DNA of 64,000 nt from Tepidiforma sp. (GTDB lineage Bacteria; Chloroflexota; Dehalococcoidia; Tepidiformales; Tepidiformaceae), in assembly GCA_026003935.1 (NCBI GenBank), contig BPIE01000001.1, positions 1,054,001 through 1,118,000 of the forward strand. The letters run 5' to 3'. This document shows positions 26,363-35,674 of this stretch, piece by piece. The notes under the pieces were generated by a model. It was not told the DNA's origin and made no database searches. It saw only the letters and a program-made list of their open reading frames with translations. The position numbers and the translations under genes were made by a program. Positions within the stretch are counted from its first letter, which is position 1, and each line of letters opens with the position of its first letter.

Positions 26363-27298
26363 ATGGTGCCCCGCCCAGCCGACTTCGAGCGATGGCTGAA
26401 CCGGCAGCCGGGCTTCGGCGATGCCCGGGTAGCTTCGATCACGCCGGTCGACGGCGGTGCTTCGAACATCACGTGCCGGGTGGAGCTGCTCTCGGGGCGG
26501 GAGCCGCGGGTGTGTCTTCGGCTGCAGCGGGAACGGGGGATTTTCGAGCCGTACGACGTGGTGCGGGAGGGGCGCGTGATTGCGGCGCTGGCCGCGACGG
26601 ACGTTCCCGTGCCGGCTGTGATTGCGATTGAGGCGGACCCGGGGCCGCTGGGGGCGCCGTTCATCGTGCTCGAATGGGTGGATGCCCCGCACATGGGGAT
26701 GGCGCCCGATGCCGACTTCGATGCGTTTACGCGCATGGTGGCGCGCATCCACGCGGTGGACTGGCGGGGGGCGGGGCTGGAGTTTCTCGGGGTGCCGGGG
26801 AGCGTGCGGGAGGCGCTGGCAGGGGAGCTGGACGCGGTGGAACGGCGGATGTTCGCGTTCGGGTGCGCGGGGGAGCCGATGCTGCGGGATGCGCTCGAAC
26901 GGCTGCGCGCGGCGCTGCCGGGGGAGGGGCGAATCGGGCTCTGCCAGGGCGATATCAACGTGTTCAACTATCTCTTCCGGGGAGGCGAGGTGGTTGCGGT
27001 GGTCGACTGGGAACAGGCGAAGCTCTCGGACCCGCGGATGGACCTGGGGCAGCTCTTGGCGCTGTCGCACCTGAAGGGGGCGCCGTTTGGGCCGGCGGAG
27101 CGGATGCCGTTTGCCGTGCGGTACGCTGCGGCGGCGGGGAAGGAGCCGGGAGACCTGCGGTGGTTCCGGGCAGCGTGGCTGTGGCAGCTCGGCGTGATTC
27201 ACTACGGGTGGCGGCGGTACGGCAACGGGAGCGAGCCGTGGTACGGCCTGGGGCAGCTCGGGGAGCTGCTCCAGATGGCGCTGGCAGAGCTGGGCTGA
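26363..27298 (+). CDS. Aminoglycoside-phosphotransferase-fold kinase (ACAD10/11-type)
   Basis: 311 residues of the phosphotransferase (APH/ChoK) fold. N-lobe: ASNITCRVEL then RVCLRLQRERGIFEPYDVVREGRVI. Catalytic loop LCQGDINVFNYLF and metal-site VVDWEQAKLSDPRMDLG. The usual HGD of the catalytic loop reads QGD: the base Asp is kept, the His is replaced. Relatives phosphorylate hydroxyacyl-CoAs (human ACAD10/11, bacterial LvaA), so a small-molecule lipid substrate is likelier than an antibiotic; this is inferred. It overlaps the next kinase gene as TGATG. Confidence 0.8.
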   Translation: MVPRPADFERWLNRQPGFGDARVASITPVDGGASNITCRVELLSGREPRVCLRLQRERGIFEPYDVVREGRVIAALAATDVPVPAVIAIEADPGPLGAPFIVLEWVDAPHMGMAPDADFDAFTRMVARIHAVDWRGAGLEFLGVPGSVREALAGELDAVERRMFAFGCAGEPMLRDALERLRAALPGEGRIGLCQGDINVFNYLFRGGEVVAVVDWEQAKLSDPRMDLGQLLALSHLKGAPFGPAERMPFAVRYAAAAGKEPGDLRWFRAAWLWQLGVIHYGWRRYGNGSEPWYGLGQLGELLQMALAELG

Positions 27299-28260
27299 TG
27301 CAATGGACGGAGCGGCTGGCGGCGTACCTCGCGGGGCAGCTGCCGGCGGCGGACCGGGTGGCTGTCGCGAATCCGCGGGGCATGCCGGCTGGGGCGAGCA
27401 ACGAAACGGTAGGGTTCGACCTCGTGGTGTGGGCGGAGGGGCGCGAGTGGCGGCTGCCGCTGGTGCTGCGGCCGCAGCGGGAGGACGGCATCCTTGCCCC
27501 GTACGATGTGGGGCGGCAGTTCCGGGTGATGCGGGCGCTGGCGGGGACGGAGGTGCCGGTGCCTGCGGTGGCATGGCTCGAGCCGACGGGGGAGGTGTTG
27601 GGAGTTCCGTTCTACGTGATGGCAAGGGTGCGCGGGGAGACGCTGCCGCTGTTCTGGTACGGGCGGTCGGCGCGGCTGCCTGCCGCGGCGGCGGCGCTGG
27701 CGCGGGTGCATGCGGTCGACTGGCGCGGGGCGGGGCTGGGATTCCTCGCGGAGGGCGGCACGGACGACCCGCTGGAGGCGGAGCTGGGGCCGTGGCGGGC
27801 GCGCGCGGAGCGGCTGCGGATTGGGCGGGCGCCGCTCCTCATTGCGCTGGGGGAGTGGCTGCGGGCGAACCAACCTGCCGATGCGCGGGTGGCGCTGCTG
27901 CACGGCGACCCGAACCCGGGGAACTACCTGTTCGATGGCGACCGGGTGGCGGCGGTGCTGGACTGGGAGCTGGCGGCGCTGGGCGACCCGCGCTCGGACC
28001 TTGGCTTTTATGCGGCGCTCCAGACGGTGTTCGGGGGGATGGGCGGGCCGCGGGGCGAAACGCTCCTGTCGGAGGCGTACGAGGCGGTGACGGGGCGGGT
28101 GCTCCACGACCTCGAGTATTACGAGGCGCTGGGGCTGTACCGGATGGCGGTGGTGATGGCGGGCTGGGCGGGGAGATTTGGGGCGATGTCGGCGGGACAC
28201 ACGCTGGAGGTCATCGCGCGGCGGCTCGCGGCACTCCTCGGCCCCCGATGGGGAGGGTGA
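27298..28260 (+). CDS. Second APH-fold kinase, paralogue of its neighbour
   Basis: 320 residues from the ATG overlapping the previous stop. Same architecture as the preceding gene (LVLRPQREDGILAPYDVGRQFRVM, LARVHAVDWRGAGLGFL) but with an intact catalytic loop LLHGDPNPGNYLF and AVLDWELAALGDPRSDLGF. The two share the motif HAVDWRGAGL, which indicates a tandem duplication. They could act as a heterodimer, or one may have changed substrate. Its last 50 bp overlap convergently with the sensor kinase gene. Confidence 0.85.
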   Translation: MQWTERLAAYLAGQLPAADRVAVANPRGMPAGASNETVGFDLVVWAEGREWRLPLVLRPQREDGILAPYDVGRQFRVMRALAGTEVPVPAVAWLEPTGEVLGVPFYVMARVRGETLPLFWYGRSARLPAAAAALARVHAVDWRGAGLGFLAEGGTDDPLEAELGPWRARAERLRIGRAPLLIALGEWLRANQPADARVALLHGDPNPGNYLFDGDRVAAVLDWELAALGDPRSDLGFYAALQTVFGGMGGPRGETLLSEAYEAVTGRVLHDLEYYEALGLYRMAVVMAGWAGRFGAMSAGHTLEVIARRLAALLGPRWGG

Positions 28261-29734
28261 ACACGAAGGTGGTCCCGCGGCCAAGTTCGCTGGTGGCCCA
28301 GATTTCGCCGCCGTGGGCGCGGACGATTTCGCGGGCAATGGCGAGCCCGAGGCCGTGGCCCTTGCGGCCATCGGTTGCGTCCGGGCTGTTGCGGCTCCGG
28401 TAGAAGCGTTCGAAGAGGCGGGGAAGGTCTTCCGGGGGGATGCCCGGGCCGGTATCGGCGACGGCGATTTGCAGCGTCCCGGGCTGGAGGTCGCGGCAGG
28501 CGACGCGGATGCTGCCGCCGGGCGGGGTGTAGCGGAGGGCGTTGTCGATGAGGTTGTTCATGACCTGTTCGAGGCGCTCGAAGTCGCCGCGGACGCGTGC
28601 CGTGCCGGTGGTGGCGAACTGGAGCGAGACGCCGCGCTCCTCGGCGCGGAGGCTGAAGACGTCGGCGAGGTGTGCGAAGAGCTCGGCGATATCGACGTCG
28701 TCCTGCTCCATGGAGACCTGGCCGGATTCGATTCGGGAGAGGTCGAGCAGCTCCTGGACGAGGCGGAGGACGCGGGCGGATTCGTCGCTGATGATGCGGG
28801 CGGAGCGCTGGATGCCTGCGGGGTCGTCGATGGTGCCGTCGAGGATGGCTTCGCTGAAGCCGCGGATGGAGGTGAGGGGGGTTTTAAGCTCGTGGGAGAT
28901 GTTGGCGAGGAAGTCGCGGAGGGTTTGCTGGGAGCGCTGGACTTCTTCGGTCATGCGGTTGAAGTTGGCGGCGAGGTCGCGGACTTCGCGGGGGCCGGTA
29001 GCGGGGACGCGCTGGCGGTAGTTGCCGCGTGCGACGGAACGGGCGGCGCGGGCGATGTTGCGGAGGGGTGCGGCGACGCTCTGGCTGAAGGCGAAGCCGA
29101 GGACGAGGGCGGCTGCGACGCCGATGAGGCCGGAGAAGAGGAGGCGGGGCATGAGGTCGCCGACGATTTCGCCGAGGCTGGCGGCGGGGCGGGCGACGAT
29201 GATGGCGGTTGCGCCCGTTTCGGCGAGGGCCTGGAGCACTTCGGGCTCGAGGGGCATGGAGACGCAAAGCAGGGGTTCGCGGCCGGGGACTTCGAGGCGG
29301 CATCGGCGCGGTTCGAGGGCGGCCGGGGTGCCGGGCTCGGGCGCGGGCTGGTTGACGAGGTCGCGGACGATGGCGTCGTCGAGGGCGAGGTCGGCTGGTG
29401 CGGAAGTGAGGCCGGGGATGACGCGTCCGCCGGCGTCGACGAGGGCGAGGGCGGTCTCGGCGGAGACGCGGTTGGGGCGGCCGAGGAAGCTGCGAAGGGT
29501 GAGAAGGAGGTCGTTGGTGGTGGGGACGGGGTCGCCGGGAGCGGCTTCGAGACGTGCCTGGAGCTCGGCGTTGGCCTGGGCGTTGATGAGGCGGCCGAGG
29601 TCTTCGAGGTTGCCGTAGGAGATTTCGTCGCGGTAGCCGCCGATCTGCAGGAAGAGGGAGAGGGCGGCGAGGAAGAGGGTGACGGCGATGATGAAGAAGT
29701 AGGTGAAAAGGAGGCGGACCTGGAGGCTACCCAT
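28211..29734 (-). CDS. Sensor histidine kinase, PhoR/ResE-like
   Basis: 507 residues. TM1 (about 7-30), an extracytoplasmic sensing region (31-195), TM2 (197-218), HAMP (about 218-270), HisKA with FLANISHELKTPLTSIRGF (His281) and HATPase with NLIDNALRYTP, DTGPGIP, LFERFYR, GHGLGLAIAREIVRAHGG. It is a membrane sensor that phosphorylates the response regulator encoded 74 bp upstream. The position opposite pstSCAB-phoU suggests phosphate sensing, although classical PhoR has a PAS domain, which I do not see here. Confidence 0.93.
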   Translation of the reverse strand: MGSLQVRLLFTYFFIIAVTLFLAALSLFLQIGGYRDEISYGNLEDLGRLINAQANAELQARLEAAPGDPVPTTNDLLLTLRSFLGRPNRVSAETALALVDAGGRVIPGLTSAPADLALDDAIVRDLVNQPAPEPGTPAALEPRRCRLEVPGREPLLCVSMPLEPEVLQALAETGATAIIVARPAASLGEIVGDLMPRLLFSGLIGVAAALVLGFAFSQSVAAPLRNIARAARSVARGNYRQRVPATGPREVRDLAANFNRMTEEVQRSQQTLRDFLANISHELKTPLTSIRGFSEAILDGTIDDPAGIQRSARIISDESARVLRLVQELLDLSRIESGQVSMEQDDVDIAELFAHLADVFSLRAEERGVSLQFATTGTARVRGDFERLEQVMNNLIDNALRYTPPGGSIRVACRDLQPGTLQIAVADTGPGIPPEDLPRLFERFYRSRNSPDATDGRKGHGLGLAIAREIVRAHGGEIWATSELGRGTTFVFTLPIGGRGVPRAAAR

Positions 29735-29808
29735 GGCGGGGGCGGGGGAAAGGGGGGCGCTGCCGTTGCACGGTGGTCCTGCTCCCGGGTGTGGGGGTAG
29801 CGACCGGG

Positions 29809-30486
29809 CTACTCGGCTTCGATCAGCTTGTAGCCGACACCGCGGAGGGTTTCGATCTGGACGGTCGCTGCTGCCAGTTTAGAGCGGAGGTGCTGGACGT
29901 GGACATCGACGGTGCGGGTTTCGCCGGCGAAGTCGTAGCCCCAGACGGAGCCGAGGAGCTGGTCGCGGGTGAGGGCGATGCCGGGGTTCTCGACGAAGGC
30001 AACGAGGAGGTCGAACTCCTTGGTGCGGAGGTCGATGAGCTGGCCATCGACGCGGGCTTCGCGGCGGGCTTTGTCGACGGTGAGGTTGCCGATGGTGATG
30101 GTGTTTTGGGGTTTGCGGCCGCCTTCGACGCGGTGGAGGATGCGTTTGACGCGGGCGACCAGTTCGCGGGGGTTGAAGGGCTTGGCCATGTAGTCGTCGG
30201 CGCCGAGCTCGAGGCCGACGATCTTGTCGATGTCGTCGGAGCGGGCGGTGAGCATGATGACGGGGACGTCGCTTTCGCGGCGCAGCTCGCGGAGGACTTC
30301 GAAGCCGTCGAGGCCGGGCATCATGACATCGAGGACGACGAGTGCCGGGGGCGCCTGTTGGAAGCGTGCGAGGGCGTCGCGCCCGTCGCTGGCGTGCTCG
30401 ACGGTGTAGCCCTCCTTTTCGAGGTAGAGGGCGTTGAGGTCGCGGATGTTGGCTTCGTCGTCTACGAGGAGGATTTTCTGGGCCAT
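29809..30486 (-). CDS. OmpR/PhoB-family response regulator
   Basis: 225 residues. Receiver with DDE (9-11), phospho-Asp53 in VVLDVMMPGLDG, switch Thr in IMLTARSDD and KPFNPREL. Winged-helix DNA-binding domain with LRTKEFDLLVAFVENPGIALTRDQLL, VDVHVQHLRSKL and RGVGYKL. I start it at ATG 30486 (MAQKILLVDD); the 274-aa track ORF adds a proline-rich shadow. It is transcribed divergently from the pst operon, which it probably controls; PhoP/PhoB identity is inferred from position. Confidence 0.93.
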   Translation of the reverse strand: MAQKILLVDDEANIRDLNALYLEKEGYTVEHASDGRDALARFQQAPPALVVLDVMMPGLDGFEVLRELRRESDVPVIMLTARSDDIDKIVGLELGADDYMAKPFNPRELVARVKRILHRVEGGRKPQNTITIGNLTVDKARREARVDGQLIDLRTKEFDLLVAFVENPGIALTRDQLLGSVWGYDFAGETRTVDVHVQHLRSKLAAATVQIETLRGVGYKLIEAE

Positions 30487-30817
30487 GGGCGCCTTTGGCC
30501 GTTTCGGGGGTGTGGTTCGAGTATGCGCCGGGGCCCCCAAGGCCCGCCACCCGGCGGAGCCGGGACGGGGGATTGGCGGGCCGGGGAACCCCGGCGTCGT
30601 GAGGGGCGGCAGGCGGGCGGGGCCGTCGTCCACCCGCTACCTGCGGGTATGTTCGGTGGTTTGGGGGTGTGGTTTCAGCAGCGGGGTGCAAACGGGCTGT
30701 AAAACGTCGGCGCGGGAGGGTTTCGCGGGCGCGGAGGTGCGTTAAACCGGGGTTAAAGGTCGAGGGGGAGCATGCCGTCCGAAGCACGAACCATACTGAC
30801 TTCAGGGGAGATACGTG
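30487..30817. promoter_or_regulatory. PhoP-pst divergent control region, no gene
   Basis: 331 bp without a credible gene. On the minus strand CATACT (30520-30525) is a likely -10 for the regulator. On the + strand CATACT (30792-30797) is a likely -10 for pstS. GTTAAAC (30741-30747) and GTTAAAG (30752-30758) form a direct repeat with an 11-bp period, as in Pho boxes. The 12-mer GGGGGTGTGGTT occurs twice (30506-30517 and 30663-30674). ACCCGC-TACCT-GCGGGT (30632-30648) is a small hairpin. Confidence 0.5.
30741..30758 (+). promoter_or_regulatory. Pho-box-like direct repeat upstream of pstS
   Basis: GTTAAAC and GTTAAAG one helical turn apart (starts 11 bp apart). It lies 33 bp before the presumed -10, further upstream than a standard PhoB box, so the assignment is tentative. 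Confidence 0.4.
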
Positions 30818-31921
30818 ATGCTTCGAATGAATAGGGGAGGGAGATGGGCGCTCGTCTTTGGGGCGCTCGTTTCGCTCATCGCGCTGGTTGCCGTTGCGTG
30901 CGGCGGCGACGATGACGACGAGGGAACGGCCCCGGATGGGGCAACGGCGACGCCGACGCCGGAAGAGGTGCGGGAGCCGGACAATACGGCCGAGTTGGCG
31001 AAACTGAAGGGCGAGATCATCATCGACGGTTCTTCGACGGTATACCCGGTCACCGCAGCGGCGGCGGAGGAGTTTCGGAAGTACGCCAAGGACGTGCGAA
31101 TCTCGGTGGGGATTTCCGGCACGGGCGGCGGCTTCAAGAAGTTCTGCAACGGCGAGACGGATATCCAGGATGCTTCGCGGCCGATTTCGCCGTCGGAAGT
31201 GGAGGCGTGCAAGGCGAAGGGGATCGAATACATCGAGCTGCCGGTGGCGTACGACGGCCTCTCGGTGGTGGTGAGCCCGAAGAACACCTGGGCAGAGTGC
31301 CTGACGGTTTCGGAGCTGAAGAAGATCTGGGAGCCGGATGCGCAGGGGAAGATCACGAATTGGAATCAGGTGCGCGATTCCTTCCCGGACAAGCCGCTGG
31401 TGCTGTTCGGCGCGGGTTCGGATTCGGGCACGTTCGACTACTTCACCGAGGCGATTGTGGGCAAGGCCAAGGCGAGCCGCGGCGACTACCAGGCTTCGGA
31501 AGATGACAACGTGCTGGTGCAGGGCGTGAGCGGCGATGAGAATGCGCTGGGCTACTTCGGCTATGCCTACTATGTGGAGAACCCGGGGAAGCTGAAGCTC
31601 GTTGCGGTTGACAACGACAATGGCAAGTGTGTCAAACCGAGCGAGGAGACCATCAAGTCGGGCGAATACCAGCCGCTTTCCCGGCCGATCTTCATCTACG
31701 TCCGGAAGGAGGCTGCGGAGCGCCCGGAGGTGCAGGCGTTCGTGAAGTTCTACCTGAGCAAGAGCTTCACGCCGATCATCCCGACGCCGGAGGTGGGGTA
31801 TATCCCGCTGACGGACGAGCTGTACGCGGCGATCACGAAGCGGTTCGAGGCGAAGACGCTCGGGACGCTGTTCCCGAACGGCGCCGAGGTGGGCGCGACG
31901 CTCGACCGGTACATGAAGTAG
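30818..31921 (+). CDS. pstS: Phosphate ABC transporter substrate-binding lipoprotein PstS
   Basis: 367 residues. Signal with lipobox VAVAC (Cys28), acidic tether [13 protein letters not shown], then the PstS fold. Phosphate-binding landmarks are [36 protein letters not shown] and [16 protein letters not shown]. It captures phosphate outside the membrane for PstCAB. ATG 30818 lies 7 nt after GGGGAG; the track's GTG three bases earlier is possible. First gene of pstSCAB-phoU. Confidence 0.95.
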   Translation: MLRMNRGGRWALVFGALVSLIALVAVACGGDDDDEGTAPDGATATPTPEEVREPDNTAELAKLKGEIIIDGSSTVYPVTAAAAEEFRKYAKDVRISVGISGTGGGFKKFCNGETDIQDASRPISPSEVEACKAKGIEYIELPVAYDGLSVVVSPKNTWAECLTVSELKKIWEPDAQGKITNWNQVRDSFPDKPLVLFGAGSDSGTFDYFTEAIVGKAKASRGDYQASEDDNVLVQGVSGDENALGYFGYAYYVENPGKLKLVAVDNDNGKCVKPSEETIKSGEYQPLSRPIFIYVRKEAAERPEVQAFVKFYLSKSFTPIIPTPEVGYIPLTDELYAAITKRFEAKTLGTLFPNGAEVGATLDRYMK

Positions 31922-31962
31922 GGGGCCATCCCGGCCAGGCGCCGGGAGGCCGTATCCTGAGG

Positions 31963-32003
31963 CACCGGGGCAGGGGGCACTGACGGGCTCCCTGCCCCCG
32001 GTG
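31963..32003 (+). terminator. Hairpin between pstS and pstC
   Basis: CACCGGGGCAGGG pairs with CCCTGCCCCCGGTG with one bulged base and a 14-nt loop; no T-run follows. It probably attenuates read-through or protects the pstS mRNA end, parallel to the hairpin after the iron/heme binding-protein gene. Confidence 0.55.
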
Positions 32004-32034
32004 TTGAACGACAGGCCATTGGGGGGCTGCGCAA

Positions 32035-32970
32035 GTGGCACAGGACGTTTGGCGGGGCGCCTTTCCTTCGCGTGGAGGGCTCGGACGGAAGCGCGGGCGC
32101 CGGCTGAAGGAGGGCGCGATTGCCGGGCTGTTCTTCGCGGCGGCAACGGTAGGTGCGCTCACGACTGCCGGCATCATCCTCTCGCTCATCGGGGAGACGA
32201 TTGCGTTCTTCCGGGTGGTGTCATTCGTGGAGTTCGTCACGGAGACGGAGTGGACGCCGCTGTTCTCGGTCAAGAAGTTCGGCATCTGGGCGCTCGTCTC
32301 GGCGACGGCGCTGACGTCGCTCATTGCGCTGCTGGTTGCGGTGCCGCTGGGGCTGATGTCGGCGATCTACCTGAGCGAGTTTGCGAAGCCGCGGGTGCGG
32401 GCGGTGCTGAAGCCGGCGCTGGAGGTGCTGGCAGGGGTGCCGACGGTGGTGTACGGGTTTTTCGCGCTGACCGTGATGACGCCGTTTTTGCAGCGGTTCA
32501 TCGACATGTCGCTCTTCAACGCGCTGTCGCCGGGCATCGTGATGGGGGTGATGATCGTGCCGCTCGTGGCTTCGCTGAGCGAGGATGCGATGTCGTCGGT
32601 GCCGCAGTCGCTGCGTGAGGGTGCGTACGGGCTGGGTGCGACGCGGATGGAGGTGGCGACGCGGGTGGTGGTGCCGGCTGCGCTCTCGGGGATTGTGGCG
32701 TCGGTGATCCTGGCGCTTTCGCGGGCGGTGGGTGAGACGATGATCGTGGCGATTGCGGCGGGGCAGAACCCGACGTTTACGTTCGACCCGACGGTGCCGG
32801 TGATGACGATGACGACGTACATCGTGCAGGTGAGCCTCGGCGATACGCCGTACGGGTCGCTGGAGTACCGGACGCTGTTTGCGGTGGGTTCGACGCTGTT
32901 CGTGCTGACGTTCGTGATGAACATTTTCAGTTTCTGGTTCGTGCGGCGATTCCGGGAGGTGTACGACTGA
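32035..32970 (+). CDS. pstC: Phosphate ABC transporter permease PstC
   Basis: 311 residues, six membrane segments. The binding-protein-dependent permease pattern is clear: [40 protein letters not shown] and the EAA-like loop [31 protein letters not shown] start at 32035. It overlaps pstA by one base (TGATG). It forms the channel with PstA. Confidence 0.95.
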   Translation: MAQDVWRGAFPSRGGLGRKRGRRLKEGAIAGLFFAAATVGALTTAGIILSLIGETIAFFRVVSFVEFVTETEWTPLFSVKKFGIWALVSATALTSLIALLVAVPLGLMSAIYLSEFAKPRVRAVLKPALEVLAGVPTVVYGFFALTVMTPFLQRFIDMSLFNALSPGIVMGVMIVPLVASLSEDAMSSVPQSLREGAYGLGATRMEVATRVVVPAALSGIVASVILALSRAVGETMIVAIAAGQNPTFTFDPTVPVMTMTTYIVQVSLGDTPYGSLEYRTLFAVGSTLFVLTFVMNIFSFWFVRRFREVYD

Positions 32971-33866
32971 TGGCAGTAACGAGTGCTGAGCAGTTCCCTG
33001 CGCAGGAGCAGTTCCGGCCGCGGCTGAGCATCCGCAAGGTCTACGGGACCGTGTTCACGGCGATCGGGCTGGTCGCGATCCTGGTCGGTCTGGGGATGCT
33101 GGCGTGGCTGCTGCTGGACACGCTGGTGACGGGGCTGCCGTGGCTGGATTGGCAGTTCCTTACGGGCTTCGACTCGCGGTTCCCGGCCCGTGCTGGTGCG
33201 AAGGCGGCCATCTACGGCACGGCCTACATGATGTTTTTCACGATCGTGGTCGCGCTGCCGCTGGGGGTGATGTCGGCCATTTACCTGGAGGAGTATGCGC
33301 GCGACGGGAAGGTGAAGAGCTTCATCCAGATCAATATCGCGAACCTGGCGGCGGTGCCGTCGATTATCTACGGACTGCTCGGGCTGCAGGTGTTCGTGCG
33401 GTGGATGGAGCTGGGGCGGAGCGTGCTGGCGGGCTCGCTGACGATGGCGCTGCTGATTTTGCCGATCATCGTGGTGGCGACGCAGGAAGCGCTGCGCGCG
33501 GTGCCGCCGAGCATCCGCGACGCGTCGTATGGCGTTGGGGCGACGCGCTGGGAGACGGTACGGCACCACGTGCTGCCGTATGCACTGCCGGGCATCCTGA
33601 CGGGGAACATCCTCGCGGCATCGCGCGCGATTGGGGAGAGTGCGCCGCTGATTACGATTGGGGCGTTGACGTACGTGCCGTTTACGCCGGAGAACCCGCT
33701 CGACCGGTTCACGGTGTTGCCAATTCAGATTTTCAACTGGGTGTCGCGGCCGCAGGAGGATTTCCAGGGGGTGGCGGCGGCGGGCATCATCGTGCTGCTG
33801 GTGGTGTTGTTGTTGATGAACTCTGTGGCAATTTTCCTGCGGCAGAAGCTGCAGCGCCGGTTCTAG
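32970..33866 (+). CDS. pstA: Phosphate ABC transporter permease PstA
   Basis: 298 residues, six membrane segments, with [45 protein letters not shown] and the coupling loop [29 protein letters not shown]. The ATG overlaps the pstC stop. Together with PstC and PstB it completes the importer. Confidence 0.95.
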   Translation: MAVTSAEQFPAQEQFRPRLSIRKVYGTVFTAIGLVAILVGLGMLAWLLLDTLVTGLPWLDWQFLTGFDSRFPARAGAKAAIYGTAYMMFFTIVVALPLGVMSAIYLEEYARDGKVKSFIQINIANLAAVPSIIYGLLGLQVFVRWMELGRSVLAGSLTMALLILPIIVVATQEALRAVPPSIRDASYGVGATRWETVRHHVLPYALPGILTGNILAASRAIGESAPLITIGALTYVPFTPENPLDRFTVLPIQIFNWVSRPQEDFQGVAAAGIIVLLVVLLLMNSVAIFLRQKLQRRF

Positions 33867-33892
33867 GACGGCCGGGAAAGGTGGAATTGAGC

Positions 33893-34777
33893 ATGACAGA
33901 ACAGCAGACGCAGACCTCGACGCTCGTGCGGCCGCCCGCCGTGGGGCGGGATGGAACAGGGCAGCACCTGAAGCCGCAGGCGGGCACGCCGGGAGCGATT
34001 CTCGAGGATATCCCGGACCCGAAGCTGGAGGTGCGGGGACTTTCGCTCTGGTACGGGAAGAAACAGGCGCTGACGAACGTGTCGTTCAAGATTCCGCGGA
34101 ACAAGGTGACCGCGCTGATCGGGCCTTCGGGGTGCGGGAAGAGCACGCTGCTGCGCTGCTTCAACCGGATGAACGACCTCATCGCGGGGGTGCGGATCGA
34201 GGGCAAGGTGTACCTCGACGGGCAGGATATTTACGACCGGTCGGTGGACCCGGTCGAGGTTCGGCGGCGGGTTGGGATGGTGTTCCAAAAGCCGAACCCG
34301 TTCCCGCGGTCAATCCGGGAGAACATCCTCTTCGGGGCGAAGGTGAATGGCTTCAAGGGGGATAAGGACCGGCTGGTGGAGGAATCGCTGCGGCGCGCGG
34401 CCCTCTGGGACGAGGTGAAGGACGACCTGAAGAAGAGCGGGCTTGCGCTCTCGGGCGGGCAGCAGCAGCGGCTCTGCATCGCGCGGGCGATTGCCACGGC
34501 GCCGGACGTGATCCTGATGGACGAGCCGTGCTCGGCGCTCGACCCGATCGCAACGCTGAAGATCGAGGACCTGATGCGGGAGCTGGCGAAGGAGTACACG
34601 ATTGTGATCGTGACGCACAACATGCAGCAGGCGGCGCGCGTTTCGGACTACACGGCCTTCATGCTGACAGACGAGCACGTGTCGGGGCAGCTGATAGAAT
34701 ACGGGCCCACGGAGGAACTCTTTACAACTCCGAAAGATCGGCGGACCGAGGACTACATCAGCGGCCGCTTCGGCTAG
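33893..34777 (+). CDS. pstB: Phosphate ABC transporter ATPase PstB
   Basis: 294 residues, about 40 longer than usual because of an N-terminal extension ([20 protein letters not shown]...). Walker [32 protein letters not shown] (PstB hallmark), signature [16 protein letters not shown], Walker [14 protein letters not shown] and [10 protein letters not shown]. The start at 33893 removes the pstA shadow from the 557-aa track ORF. The extension may be real or the start may be further in; the ORF keeps good codon character throughout. Confidence 0.95.
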   Translation: MTEQQTQTSTLVRPPAVGRDGTGQHLKPQAGTPGAILEDIPDPKLEVRGLSLWYGKKQALTNVSFKIPRNKVTALIGPSGCGKSTLLRCFNRMNDLIAGVRIEGKVYLDGQDIYDRSVDPVEVRRRVGMVFQKPNPFPRSIRENILFGAKVNGFKGDKDRLVEESLRRAALWDEVKDDLKKSGLALSGGQQQRLCIARAIATAPDVILMDEPCSALDPIATLKIEDLMRELAKEYTIVIVTHNMQQAARVSDYTAFMLTDEHVSGQLIEYGPTEELFTTPKDRRTEDYISGRFG

Positions 34778-34803
34778 AGGGGGCCAGCCAAGGGGGCGCG
34801 GGG

Positions 34804-35469
34804 ATGACACGGGACCTGTTCAACGCGGAGCTGCGGCAGCTGCAGGACGATGTCCTGACGCTCGGCTCGATGGCGGAGAAGGCGATTCTCGACGCGATGG
34901 AGTCGATGCGGGACGGCGACGTGGAGTGGTCGCACCGGATTATCGAAGACGACCAGCGGATCAATCGGAAGCGGTTCGAAATCGAGGACCGGACGATCTT
35001 CGTGATCGCGTCGCAGCAGCCGATGGCCACGGACCTGCGCGCCCTGGCGAGCGTCCTGTACATCATCACCGACCTGGAGCGGATTGCGGACCATGCAGAG
35101 GGCATCGCGCGGATCAACACGCTGATGGAGCCGGAGCCGCTGCCGCGGAAGCTGGGATACATCCCGGCGATGGCCGACCGCGCGGTAGCGATGCTGCGGG
35201 ATGCCCTCAAGGCGTACATCGAGATGAACGTGGATGCCGCCATCCAGACCTGCAACGCCGACGACGAGGTGGACCGGCTGCAGGACAGCGTGTACGAGGA
35301 GTGCATCCAGGCGATGGTGGCGAACCCGGCGACCATCCAGCGGAATACGTATCTGCTGTGGACGGCGCACAACCTCGAGCGCATCGCCGACCGGTGCACG
35401 AACATCTGCGAGCGGGTGGTCTACACCGTGACCGGGCATATGGACGAGCTGAACGTGTCGCGGTACTAG
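34804..35469 (+). CDS. phoU: Phosphate signalling protein PhoU
   Basis: 221 residues, all-helical, two PhoU three-helix bundles. Conserved metal-binding-type motifs are seen in DLERIADHAEGIARI and HNLERIADRCTNICERVVY. PhoU links PstSCAB to the sensor kinase and dampens the Pho response when phosphate is plentiful. ATG at 34804, 27 bp after pstB, last gene of the operon. The longer track ORF starts inside pstB in another frame. Confidence 0.95.
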   Translation: MTRDLFNAELRQLQDDVLTLGSMAEKAILDAMESMRDGDVEWSHRIIEDDQRINRKRFEIEDRTIFVIASQQPMATDLRALASVLYIITDLERIADHAEGIARINTLMEPEPLPRKLGYIPAMADRAVAMLRDALKAYIEMNVDAAIQTCNADDEVDRLQDSVYEECIQAMVANPATIQRNTYLLWTAHNLERIADRCTNICERVVYTVTGHMDELNVSRY

Positions 35470-35525
35470 GCGGCCGCCGAATGGCGCCAAGCGCCGGGGG
35501 GCTGCTACGATACGGGTTGCGCCAT

Positions 35526-35599
35526 GGCGGGCGTAGCGTAGTGGTTAACGCGTCTGATTGTGGCTCAGAAGATCGTGGGTTCGAATCCCACCGCTCGCC
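35526..35599 (+). tRNA. tRNA-His (GTG anticodon)
   Basis: Complete cloverleaf. The acceptor stem GCGGGCG (35527-35533) pairs with CGCTCGC (35592-35598), with the His-specific extra G at 35526 opposite C35599. The D-arm region contains AGTGGTTAA, the anticodon arm is TCTGA-TTGTGGC-TCAGA with anticodon GTG, and the T-arm is GTGGG-TTCGAAT-CCCAC. CCA is encoded at 35600-35602. TACGAT at 35506-35511 is a plausible -10. Confidence 0.97.
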
Positions 35600-35674
35600 C
35601 CAACTTTCCCCTGTCCCCGGCGATGTGACACAGCGCTGCTTGGCACTGTTCGGCGGCCCCGCGGGAGCGGCTGC

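Noticed and set aside
26363-28260. Aminoglycoside resistance genes
   Set aside because: The fold is shared, but the sequences match the ACAD10/11-type metabolic kinases, and the context is lipid/CoA metabolism without mobile elements.
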